Assembly: GCA_965656195.1 (NCBI GenBank)
Contig: CBFHJL010000042.1
Span: 1-24,149 of the forward strand
Length of the DNA: 24,149 nt
Origin: Brumimicrobium sp965656195
Lineage (GTDB): Bacteria > Bacteroidota > Bacteroidia > Flavobacteriales_D > Crocinitomicaceae
Direction: 5' to 3'
Positions 8,176-14,711 of the stretch are shown here, piece by piece. Numbering within the stretch: the stretch's first letter is position 1; every line of letters begins with the position of its first letter. The notes beneath the pieces were generated by a model. It searched no databases and was not told the DNA's origin. It was given only the letters and a program-made list of their open reading frames with translations. The position numbers were made by a program, and so were the translations under genes.

Positions 8176-8204
8176 TTGTACAGAATCATTAGAACACTAC
8201 TTTG
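8176..8204 (+). promoter_or_regulatory. Candidate proximal promoter for the DUF4168 gene
   Basis: TTG at 8176-8178 is followed after 19 bases by TACTTTG at 8198-8204, similar to TAnnTTTG but one base short. It would give a leader of about 20 bases before ATG 8229. It is a weak match and competes with the distal candidate. Confidence 0.3.
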
Positions 8205-8228
8205 ACCTAAATCAAAATAACTAGTATT

Positions 8229-8705
8229 ATGTATTTAAAGAAATTTTGGGTATTAAGTTTTTTCGTTTGTCTTATTTTCAGCAATGGGATTTCTCAGCAA
8301 GAACAGGCAATAGAAACAGAGGTTACAGGTCTGAAAGACGACTTGTCTTCTAAAGAATTGCAGACTTTTGCGAATATTTACCAACAGGTACAAATAAAAA
8401 ATAAGGAAGCTCAACAAGAGATGGTACAAACTATAAAAGATGAAGGTCTAAGTGTTAAGCGTTATCAAGCCTTGACAAATCAAAAAGAGCATCCAGATGG
8501 TGAGGTTTCTGCCACGGCTGAAGAGAAAGAGATACTTAAGGCCTTAGGGCAATCTTTTACTGAGATACAAGATGATTTTAAAGTGAAAATTACTTCGATG
8601 ATCAAAGAAGAGGGTATGTCTGTAAAAAGGTATCAGGAGGTTTACCAGATGGTTAGGCAAGATAAGTCGTTGCAACAGGAATTAGGTGAAATCATGAATG
8701 GTTGA
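8229..8705 (+). CDS. DUF4168 domain-containing secreted protein
   Basis: This 158-residue protein has a signal peptide (MYLKKFWVLSFFVCLIFSNGISQ) and is then a highly charged, largely helical protein. The mature part matches the DUF4168 pattern: SSKELQTFANIYQQVQ, then repeated helical units. Two stretches are near copies: IKDEGLSVKRYQ at about residues 64-75 and IKEEGMSVKRYQ at about 125-136, indicating an internal duplication. DUF4168 proteins are periplasmic or exported small helical proteins of unknown role. It ends shortly before a strong hairpin terminator (8744-8780), so it is likely transcribed alone. ATG 8229 is chosen because the signal peptide begins there. Confidence 0.85.
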   Translation: MYLKKFWVLSFFVCLIFSNGISQQEQAIETEVTGLKDDLSSKELQTFANIYQQVQIKNKEAQQEMVQTIKDEGLSVKRYQALTNQKEHPDGEVSATAEEKEILKALGQSFTEIQDDFKVKITSMIKEEGMSVKRYQEVYQMVRQDKSLQQELGEIMNG

Positions 8706-8730
8706 TATTTTAGATGTATAGTAGACTTTG
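8702..8730 (+). promoter_or_regulatory. Possible promoter upstream of the HAAO gene
   Basis: TTG at 8702-8704 and TAGACTTTG at 8722-8730 are 17 bases apart, a loose TTG / TAnnTTTG match with one extra base. If used, the terminator hairpin 8744-8780 would lie in the leader of the downstream gene, which argues either for attenuation or against this promoter. Confidence 0.2.
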
Positions 8731-8743
8731 AGTCAATTCTTTT

Positions 8744-8780
8744 TAGTCGCGAAAGTTAAAATGTTCGCGACTATTTTTTT
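8744..8780 (+). terminator. Intrinsic terminator after the DUF4168 gene
   Basis: TAGTCGCGAA (8744-8753) pairs perfectly with TTCGCGACTA (8764-8773) around a 10-base loop, directly followed by seven T residues. This is a classic rho-independent terminator 38 bases after the DUF4168 stop. It also lies only 21 bases before the start of the HAAO gene. Confidence 0.88.
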
Positions 8781-8800
8781 ACATTAGAGAAAAAAATAAA

Positions 8801-9325
8801 ATGAAAGCGCCTTTTAATTTGTTTAAATGGATAGAGGAAAATCGGGATTTATTAAAGCCGCCGGTTGGAAATAAAAACTTGTACAAAGAGGCTGGTGACT
8901 ACATTGTTATGATTGTAGGTGGGCCTAACGCTAGAAAAGACTATCATTATAATGAATCAGAAGAGCTATTCTTTCAATTAGAGGGTGATATTTTAGTCAA
9001 AATTCAAGAGGACGGAGTATCTAAAGATGTACCGATAAACGAGGGTGAAATGTTTTTATTACCTGCTAAAGTGCCTCATTCCCCAATTCGTGGCGAGAAT
9101 TCTGTAGGTTTGGTTATCGAAAGAGTTCGAAAAGGAACGGATTTAATGGATGGTTTAATGTGGTTTTGTGATAATTGTAATAATCCGTTGAAGTCATTTA
9201 AGTTTAAACTTAATAACATTGAAAGCGACTTTCTTCCGCGATTTAAAGAGTTTTATTCATCTATAGAAAATAGAACTTGTGATAAATGTGGAACAGTGAT
9301 GGAGTCAGATGAGCGATTTGTTTAA
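8801..9325 (+). CDS. nbaC: 3-hydroxyanthranilate 3,4-dioxygenase
   Basis: This 174-residue cupin matches the bacterial enzyme length. It opens the ring of 3-hydroxyanthranilate to 2-amino-3-carboxymuconate semialdehyde, which cyclises to quinolinate for NAD synthesis. The Fe(II) ligands of the family are present as His49, Glu55 and His93 (YHYNESEELFFQ, PAKVPHSPIR). Likely substrate-binding residues are Arg45, Arg97 and Glu107 (GLVIERVRKG). The bacterial C-terminal rubredoxin-like iron site is intact: Cys123/Cys126 in WFCDNC and Cys160/Cys163 in TCDKC. It should therefore be active and cytoplasmic. No other kynurenine-pathway gene is in the window. The following gene begins 21 bases after the stop. 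Residue numbering and roles come from alignment by eye to known family features. Confidence 0.95.
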   Translation: MKAPFNLFKWIEENRDLLKPPVGNKNLYKEAGDYIVMIVGGPNARKDYHYNESEELFFQLEGDILVKIQEDGVSKDVPINEGEMFLLPAKVPHSPIRGENSVGLVIERVRKGTDLMDGLMWFCDNCNNPLKSFKFKLNNIESDFLPRFKEFYSSIENRTCDKCGTVMESDERFV

Positions 9326-9346
9326 AGCTTGTAAACCTTTGTAAAA

Positions 9347-10690
9347 GTGAAGCCAGAACTATTTGGGACTTTTGATTTGTTGATAGGTTTTGGCTGGTTG
9401 GTCATTATCTTCGGTCTCTCATTCTGGTACTATCTATCGAAATCTCACATTAAACATTACAAGTGGTTTCTTCCCAATCTGAGTTTTCGAGTTTTCTTCG
9501 GTTTATTATTTGCCCTTGCATACTCCGTTATATTAACAGAGGGAGGTGATACTTTAGCATATCATGATGGAGCCTATCATCTAAGTAACCTATTTTGGGA
9601 ACGGCCATTGGATTATTTTGTTGAGCTCATAACTACCCCTACAGGTCAATCAATTAGTGAAAGGTTCTCCGTGACTACAGGGTATCCTCCATCATGGATA
9701 TATAGAGAGCCTGAAAGCTTTTTCATAAGTAAGTTGATGTCTGTATTTTCCATTATTACTTTTAATAGTTATGCGGCTATGACAATAATATGCTCTACTT
9801 TTAGCGCATTTGCATCGTGGAGACTCTTTACAACTTTAAAAGGATTACAATTCTGTCCGAAATGGATTATTGTTGTGTCTACTATGTATATTCCTACAGT
9901 TGCTTTTTGGTGTTCTGGAATTTCTAAGGATACGTTTGTTCTAGGTTCATTCTATTATGTTTTTTCTTATTTGTTCCCAGTGTTTTTCATGCGTAAAAGA
10001 ATAACATTCATGCAATTAATTAGCTTGATGTTTTTCTCTTTTATTTTATTTCATACGAGATCATTTATGCTTATCGCCATTGCGCTGCCATTACTTTCTG
10101 CGTTATTAGTGCGCTGGGGTAAAAGTGTAAGTGATAACCTTATCTTGATAAACGTTTACCGATTGGTCATAGCCGGTGTTATTTTGCTAGCGTTAAGTAT
10201 TTATTCTCAGGGGTCAATAGGGCCAGGATTGGTTGATAATAATGAGATATTGAATGAAGTTGTTGTTATTCAGAAAGACTTTGAGCAAAATAAACTGTAC
10301 ACAGGCTATCGCTATGATTTAGGAATAGAGGATTACTCTGCCTGGGGATTACTGAAGGCGACGCCAATCGCTATTATTACTGCTTTCTTTAGACCATTTT
10401 TATGGGAAGCGAATAGCGCATTTCTTATTATTAGTGGTTTAGAAAGTACACTTTTGATTATACTAGCATTAAAGTTCTTTTTCTTTTCAGGAAAGTTTAC
10501 GAATCACATCTCTTATATACACAAGCAAGAGTTTCTTGTGTTTGCAATTTTGTTTGCCTTAGTTTTCGGCTTTTTTGTAGGTTTCACGTCTGGACTATTT
10601 AACGTGCTAGTTAGGTTTAAAGCCCCAATTCTTGTTTTTGTAATTATCTACTTCGCTTCAAAGAAGCCAAAAAAATCTTATCTAGAATGA
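9347..10690 (+). CDS. Polytopic inner-membrane protein, function unknown (possibly GT-C/EpsG-like)
   Basis: This 447-residue protein is read from GTG 9347. It has many hydrophobic segments, roughly nine to eleven membrane helices, beginning near residues 10-28 and 45-64 and ending near 400-440, and closes with a basic tail (KKPKKSYLE). A large polar loop after the second helix contains GGDTLAYHDGAYHLSNLF, and a later loop has VAFWCSGISKDTF. An acidic-aromatic first loop and an FWxSGxxKD segment recall membrane proteins annotated as EpsG-like polysaccharide polymerases or GT-C glycosyltransferases, but I cannot confirm a family. The gene follows the HAAO gene by 21 bases and overlaps the convergent DUF6089 gene by 13 bases. 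No upstream ATG start fits, and the GTG directly precedes the first hydrophobic segment. A transporter remains possible. Confidence 0.7.
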   Translation: MKPELFGTFDLLIGFGWLVIIFGLSFWYYLSKSHIKHYKWFLPNLSFRVFFGLLFALAYSVILTEGGDTLAYHDGAYHLSNLFWERPLDYFVELITTPTGQSISERFSVTTGYPPSWIYREPESFFISKLMSVFSIITFNSYAAMTIICSTFSAFASWRLFTTLKGLQFCPKWIIVVSTMYIPTVAFWCSGISKDTFVLGSFYYVFSYLFPVFFMRKRITFMQLISLMFFSFILFHTRSFMLIAIALPLLSALLVRWGKSVSDNLILINVYRLVIAGVILLALSIYSQGSIGPGLVDNNEILNEVVVIQKDFEQNKLYTGYRYDLGIEDYSAWGLLKATPIAIITAFFRPFLWEANSAFLIISGLESTLLIILALKFFFFSGKFTNHISYIHKQEFLVFAILFALVFGFFVGFTSGLFNVLVRFKAPILVFVIIYFASKKPKKSYLE

Positions 10691-11517
10691 TAAAAACACT
10701 TATCAGGATTACCAAGTGAGAATGTGAACATGGCTCCAAACATTGAATACCAATCTTTGGTTGAACTATTTCCTCTACTACCAAACATAGGACTGGTACT
10801 CAAGGAACGGTCTGAAAGTCTTGCTGCTATATCTCCATTTTCTTGTGCTAGATCATTTGGATCAACATAATTCCCTTTTCCAACATCGTCAAGATAATCG
10901 GTAAAGGTTTTACGTATACCATATTCTAAAGAAAGAGCAGCTCTTTTACCTAGGTTAATTTTAAAGCCAACACCTAGCGGGACTACGATTTGAGTGAGGT
11001 TGTAGGGGTTTTCGGAAGATAATGAGCTTCCTTGGCCTTCCGTTCCAATAGGTTGAAGTTCTATTAGTTCCCCGTTGAATTCTGTTTGAGGGTTCATTCT
11101 AAATACACCAATATCGATAAACATGTAGGGAGAGAAGAAAAAATCAGAATTCCCGAGTTTATAGTTTTTGTAATTAAACTCAATCCCACCGGTTACCTCA
11201 TAAATATCTGATTGAAAAGATAAGTTTCTATTCTGCTGAAAACTATTGTCTGTGTCGCTATCATAGCCTTCTACCGTTCCATATCTAAAACCTGCACGCA
11301 TTGCGAGCCTAGAATTTAAATAGTATCTGTAAACTGCTCCTGCTGATAAATTCGTACGTCTAAAATGGGCGAATTGATTCAAATCACCTATGTAATAAGA
11401 CCCTCCAATCATAAAGCCAAAGGAAGACCTAGATCTAAAGTTTTCAGTTTGAGATTGAGACACTTCGGACATCAGAAGTATCGATATAATTAATATGTAT
11501 CTGAAGAGGTTTTGCAT
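10678..11517 (-). CDS. DUF6089 family outer-membrane beta-barrel protein
   Basis: This 279-residue protein starts at ATG 11517 with a signal peptide (about residues 1-22, ending SEVSQSQ). The body alternates strands as in small barrels: FGFMIGGSYYIGDLNQ, NLSAGAVYRYYLNSRLAMRAGFRYG, IYEVTGGIEFNY, VPLGVGFKINLGKRAALSLEYGIRKTFTDYLDDV. This opening (G-SYYIGDLN) and the RKTFTDYLDDVG motif are typical of DUF6089 proteins, which usually lie beside NAD kinase in Bacteroidota. It is 23 bases downstream of nadK and the third gene of the CBS-nadK operon. The usual next genes (isoprenyl transferase and BamA) are absent; the gene instead ends inside the convergent membrane-protein gene, overlapping by 13 bases. 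Function is unknown, presumably structural or transport in the outer membrane. Confidence 0.85.
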   Translation of the reverse strand: MQNLFRYILIISILLMSEVSQSQTENFRSRSSFGFMIGGSYYIGDLNQFAHFRRTNLSAGAVYRYYLNSRLAMRAGFRYGTVEGYDSDTDNSFQQNRNLSFQSDIYEVTGGIEFNYKNYKLGNSDFFFSPYMFIDIGVFRMNPQTEFNGELIELQPIGTEGQGSSLSSENPYNLTQIVVPLGVGFKINLGKRAALSLEYGIRKTFTDYLDDVGKGNYVDPNDLAQENGDIAARLSDRSLSTSPMFGSRGNSSTKDWYSMFGAMFTFSLGNPDKCFYHSR

Positions 11518-11540
11518 CCAACAGTCCTTAACGAGAAAGT

Positions 11541-12440
11541 TTAGCTTTTATTGTTAAATTCTTCATTTCGTTGGTCGATTCCCCACATCATTTTATTCCT
11601 TATCGTATCCAAGAAGTTATTCTCTTGGAATTTGATAACGTTAATCATGAAATCAGCTTTATGAAGGGTAACTTCTGTTCCATTTCTTACTGATTTGGAG
11701 TTAGAATCCAAGGTCATCAGAAATCTTCTATCTCTACCTAGAACCTTAAGTTTAATGGGCATATGATCCGGAACTACAACAGGTCTAACGTTAAGGTTGT
11801 GAGGAGCAATGGGCGTCAAGATATGTACAGCACAACCAGGCGTTATTATTGGACCTCCACAACTCAAACTGTAGGCAGTCGACCCAGTGGGTGTTGCCAC
11901 AATAAGACCATCTGCCCAATAAGAATTCATGTATTTCTCATCTAAATAGGCATCTACTGTAATCATTGATGAAGTATCCTTCTTATGCACTGCTAATTCA
12001 TTCAATGCTAAGTTGTCATCTCCAAAGATATTATCTTCTGTTTGTACGCTAAGAAGAGATCTTTGTTGGTATACAAATTCTTTGTTTTTAACTTTTTCAA
12101 GTGTTTGTTCAAAATCTTCGGTACTAGTATTTGCAAGGAAACCTAGTCTTCCGGTATTTATGCCAACTATTGGAACTCCACTTGAACGAATAAAGCTTAC
12201 CGTTTTTAGAAATGTACCATCACCTCCAATGCTAATCGCAAGGTCAATACCTGTTTGAAAGTCTGAGTAATTATTAAATGACTCAAATCCATCTCCAATT
12301 CCGAGTTTCTTTTGTAGCTTTTCAAGAAAATTAGCTTCAACTATAGGTTTCCATCCTAATTGGTCAAGATGTTTAAAAAACTGAGTAAAGAAAGATACTT
12401 CATGTTTGTAAATCTTCCTAGAGTAAATAGCTACGTTCAT
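11541..12440 (-). CDS. nadK: NAD kinase (ATP:NAD 2'-phosphotransferase)
   Basis: This 299-residue cytoplasmic enzyme phosphorylates NAD to NADP. The signature motifs are complete: GGDGTFLK at residues 72-79, whose aspartate is the catalytic residue of the family; NTGRLGFLA at 95-103; NELA at 147-150; and TPTGSTAYSLSCGGPI at 183-198. Length is normal for bacterial NadK. The start ATG 12440 lies one base after the TGA of the upstream CBS-domain gene (12442-12444), so translation is probably coupled. A DUF6089 gene follows. The order CBS protein, NadK, DUF6089 is a recurrent Bacteroidota arrangement. Confidence 0.97.
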   Translation of the reverse strand: MNVAIYSRKIYKHEVSFFTQFFKHLDQLGWKPIVEANFLEKLQKKLGIGDGFESFNNYSDFQTGIDLAISIGGDGTFLKTVSFIRSSGVPIVGINTGRLGFLANTSTEDFEQTLEKVKNKEFVYQQRSLLSVQTEDNIFGDDNLALNELAVHKKDTSSMITVDAYLDEKYMNSYWADGLIVATPTGSTAYSLSCGGPIITPGCAVHILTPIAPHNLNVRPVVVPDHMPIKLKVLGRDRRFLMTLDSNSKSVRNGTEVTLHKADFMINVIKFQENNFLDTIRNKMMWGIDQRNEEFNNKS

Positions 12441-12441
12441 A

Positions 12442-13104
12442 TCAAATATTCAAGTATTTCATGAGTTCATCATATCTATCTTTGAGGTCATCATGATGAC
12501 TATTACGCTGATAACTTGCTTTAATATGATAATCATACCTTTCAAGTGCCCTAATTATCCTGCCGAGTTCAACAACGCTTATTTTTAGTGTAAGCTCAAT
12601 CTTGGTGGATGTAGGGTTTGAAGTGATAAAAGAACTTAAAACTTTCGCATTTTCATTCTCAATGATTTGAGAGATTTGACCAAGAGAATAATCAGTATCG
12701 TTCATCTCAAGAACAATAATGCCCCCTGTTTCTTTTATACTTCCTGTTTCTGCAACTTTCTGCATTAATGTTACAATACTAATTGTGCCTAAGAAATTTT
12801 CTTCTTCATCTAATACAGGAACAACAGTTAAGTGATCATCTGAAGCAATTGCTAACACCTCATAAATATGCGATGTGCCTTTTACGTAAGGGCGAGGAAG
12901 GTGATTGAATAACTCATGTAGTGTAATACTTAAATCATTTTTATCCAATAAATCATCCTCTGAAACAAGACCTACGAAATTCTCGCCTTTAAGAACCGCA
13001 AGGTGACTAACCTTGAATTCTTCCATCCATTTCAAGGCAATATCTCCGGTATCTGTATGCTTCAACGGAGGTATTTGTTCTGTTATTAATTCTATTGCAA
13101 TCAT
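12442..13104 (-). CDS. CBS-pair domain protein with C-terminal ACT-like region
   Basis: ATG 13104 gives 220 residues; a TTG four codons upstream is possible but less likely. Two CBS motifs form a Bateman module at about residues 5-57 (ALKWMEEFKVSHLAVLKG, FVGLVSEDDLL) and 75-120 (TVVPVLDEEENFLGTISIVTLMQKV). Residues about 125-195 look ACT-like (IIVLEMNDTDYSLGQISQIIENENAKVLSS, then a beta-rich stretch), an architecture also seen in AcuB-type proteins. CBS pairs bind adenine nucleotides, and ACT domains bind small ligands such as amino acids, so a regulatory role is likely. It is translated just upstream of nadK with one base between them. Divergent pdxJ starts 68 bases away. Confidence 0.85.
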   Translation of the reverse strand: MIAIELITEQIPPLKHTDTGDIALKWMEEFKVSHLAVLKGENFVGLVSEDDLLDKNDLSITLHELFNHLPRPYVKGTSHIYEVLAIASDDHLTVVPVLDEEENFLGTISIVTLMQKVAETGSIKETGGIIVLEMNDTDYSLGQISQIIENENAKVLSSFITSNPTSTKIELTLKISVVELGRIIRALERYDYHIKASYQRNSHHDDLKDRYDELMKYLNI

Positions 13105-13141
13105 TGTATTGACCAAAGTAGTAATTCTGCACTAATGTATA

Positions 13142-13149
13142 TAACTTTG
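13142..13149 (+). promoter_or_regulatory. Candidate -7 promoter element for pdxJ
   Basis: TAACTTTG at 13142-13149 is an exact match to the Bacteroidota TAnnTTTG element. Transcription would start near 13156, about 17 bases before ATG 13173. No good TTG lies at the expected distance upstream (the nearest, 13109-13111, is 30 bases away). Confidence 0.45.
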
Positions 13150-13172
13150 TATGAACAAAATTTGTGTTAATT

Positions 13173-13889
13173 ATGACGAATTTAAGCGTAAATGTTAACA
13201 AGATAGCCACATTAAGAAATGCAAGAGGAGGTAATAATCCTAGCGTAGTGCAAGTTGCAATAGATTGTGAGCGATTCGGTGCTCAGGGTATTACCATACA
13301 TCCAAGGCCTGATGAGCGACATATAACACAACAAGATGTTTATGACCTCAAAGAGGTAGTTACTTCTGAGTTTAATATAGAAGGTTACCCCAATGAAAGA
13401 TTTATGAGGTTGGTTGAAGAGAATCGTCCTGAGCAGGCTACATTAGTTCCTGATCCCCCAGGAGTACTTACTTCAAATGCTGGTTGGGATACAGTGAACA
13501 ATAAATCTCAACTAAAAGAAATTTGTGATCGATTAAGAGAACTGGGGGTAAGATCATCTATATTTATTGAAACTGATCCAGTGATGATCAAAGCTGCTTC
13601 CGAAGTTGGAGTGGATAGGATTGAGTTTTATACTGGTCCATATGCAGATAACTATTACTCAGATGCCGAAAAGGCAGTACAGCCTTACGTTGATGCTGCA
13701 AAACTAGCCACGGAATTGAGTATAGGAATCAACGCTGGTCATGATTTAAACCTTGTGAATCTAGGGTTTTTCAAACGCTCTATCCCTAATTTGAAAGAAG
13801 TTAGTATTGGTCATGCATTGATATCTGATGCATTATATTTTGGTCTAGAGAAGACAATTGAAAAATACAAAGAACTACTTTCTGATTAA
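13173..13889 (+). CDS. pdxJ: Pyridoxine 5'-phosphate synthase
   Basis: ATG 13173 gives 238 residues, normal for the family; a GTG three codons upstream is less likely because MTNLSVNVNKIATLRNARGG is the usual N-terminus. PdxJ condenses 1-deoxyxylulose 5-phosphate with 3-amino-2-oxopropyl phosphate to pyridoxine 5'-phosphate, the last ring-forming step of DXP-dependent vitamin B6 synthesis. Conserved elements are HPRPDERHI at residues 43-51 with catalytic His43, Glu70 in FNIEGYP, and His190 in GINAGHDLNLVN. A candidate TAnnTTTG promoter element lies just upstream. A hydrolase gene follows after 15 bases, so the two probably form an operon ending at the terminator 14666-14697. Confidence 0.97.
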   Translation: MTNLSVNVNKIATLRNARGGNNPSVVQVAIDCERFGAQGITIHPRPDERHITQQDVYDLKEVVTSEFNIEGYPNERFMRLVEENRPEQATLVPDPPGVLTSNAGWDTVNNKSQLKEICDRLRELGVRSSIFIETDPVMIKAASEVGVDRIEFYTGPYADNYYSDAEKAVQPYVDAAKLATELSIGINAGHDLNLVNLGFFKRSIPNLKEVSIGHALISDALYFGLEKTIEKYKELLSD

Positions 13890-13904
13890 CCCTAAAAAAA
13901 TCAA

Positions 13905-14666
13905 ATGAAGTTACATTATAAAAAAATGGGCAGCGGTCAACCGTTGCTTATTCTGCATGGTCTTTTTGGATCCTTGGATAATTGGCAGACACATGGTAAA
14001 AAGCTAGCAGAGTATTTCGAGGTATATCTAATTGATCAACGAAATCATGGAAAATCTGATTGGAGTGAGGATTTTAACTATGACCTTATGGCCGAAGATT
14101 TGCGTGAGTTTATCGAAGATCATAGTCTTAACGATGTGATTTTGATTGGTCACTCTATGGGAGGAAAGACAATTATGCGCTATGCTCAGCAATACCCTGA
14201 ACGTATATCAAAGATGATAGTAGTAGATATGGGTGTTAAATCATACCCTATTCATCATGATCGCATTATTGAAGGTCTGAAATCGATTGATTTATCAATA
14301 ATAACGTCACGTAGTGAGGCACGCGAACAACTATCAGGCTATATAGAGAACAAATCTATTAGACAATTCTTACTCAAGAATCTGTATTGGAAAGAGAAGG
14401 GGCAGTTGGCTTGGAGAATCAATATTCCAGTATTAGAAAGAGAATTAGATGTTATTACTCAGGCATTACCAGAAAATGAATCTTTAACTGAAGTTCTTTT
14501 TATATCAGGAGGGCAGTCAAACTATATATTGACTGCTGACTACGATCAAATAAGAAAGTATTTTCCGTTAGCAGATTTCCATGTTATTGAAAGAGCTGGT
14601 CATTGGATTCATGCTGAAGCTCCAGAAGAATTTATAGAAGAAACGCTAGGATACTGTTTGAGATAA
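13905..14666 (+). CDS. Alpha/beta-fold hydrolase, YbfF-like esterase
   Basis: This 253-residue cytoplasmic protein (no signal peptide) starts at ATG 13905. It shows LILHGLFGSLDNW (oxyanion loop), LIDQRNHGKSDWSEDF, and the nucleophile elbow GHSMGGK with Ser84. Candidate triad partners are Asp108 (IVVDMGV) and His233 (ERAGHWIHAEAPEEF). The LFGS-DNW and DQRNHG-S motifs are typical of the YbfF-type acyl-CoA or short-chain esterase subgroup. The natural substrate is unknown. It is 15 bases after pdxJ and is probably co-transcribed with it; that linkage does not by itself indicate a role in vitamin B6 metabolism. Confidence 0.9.
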   Translation: MKLHYKKMGSGQPLLILHGLFGSLDNWQTHGKKLAEYFEVYLIDQRNHGKSDWSEDFNYDLMAEDLREFIEDHSLNDVILIGHSMGGKTIMRYAQQYPERISKMIVVDMGVKSYPIHHDRIIEGLKSIDLSIITSRSEAREQLSGYIENKSIRQFLLKNLYWKEKGQLAWRINIPVLERELDVITQALPENESLTEVLFISGGQSNYILTADYDQIRKYFPLADFHVIERAGHWIHAEAPEEFIEETLGYCLR

Positions 14667-14697
14667 AAAAAGCCCGCTTGACTAAGCGGGCTTTTTT
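14666..14697. terminator. Perfect bidirectional intrinsic terminator
   Basis: A 14-base left arm (14666-14679, AAAAAAGCCCGCTT) pairs perfectly with 14684-14697 (AAGCGGGCTTTTTT) around a GACT loop. The T tract on the + strand and the mirrored A tract serve both strands. It begins on the last base of the hydrolase stop codon and lies 15 bases beyond the stop of the convergent PorE-like gene. Confidence 0.95.
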
Positions 14698-14711
14698 ACA
14701 TGATACCTTTT

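Larger units (their letters stand above)
7869..8228. other. 360-base divergent intergenic region with inverted repeats and promoter-like elements
   Basis: This is the only stretch over 300 bases without a gene. It separates the leftward T9SS/TonB receptor operon from the rightward DUF4168 gene and is very AT-rich. It contains a 13-base direct repeat (7912-7924 and 7948-7960), a long imperfect inverted repeat (7957-8017), two promoter-like element pairs for the + strand (8045-8076 and 8176-8204) and an AT-rich hairpin followed by a T tract (8122-8146). I see no start codon opening a convincing small protein, no tRNA fold and no known riboswitch. Confidence 0.7.

Noticed and set aside
10688..10705. 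Inverted repeat TGATAA / TTATCA at the convergent junction
   Set aside because: Only six A/T-rich pairs and no T tract afterwards on either strand; it also lies in DUF6089 coding sequence.
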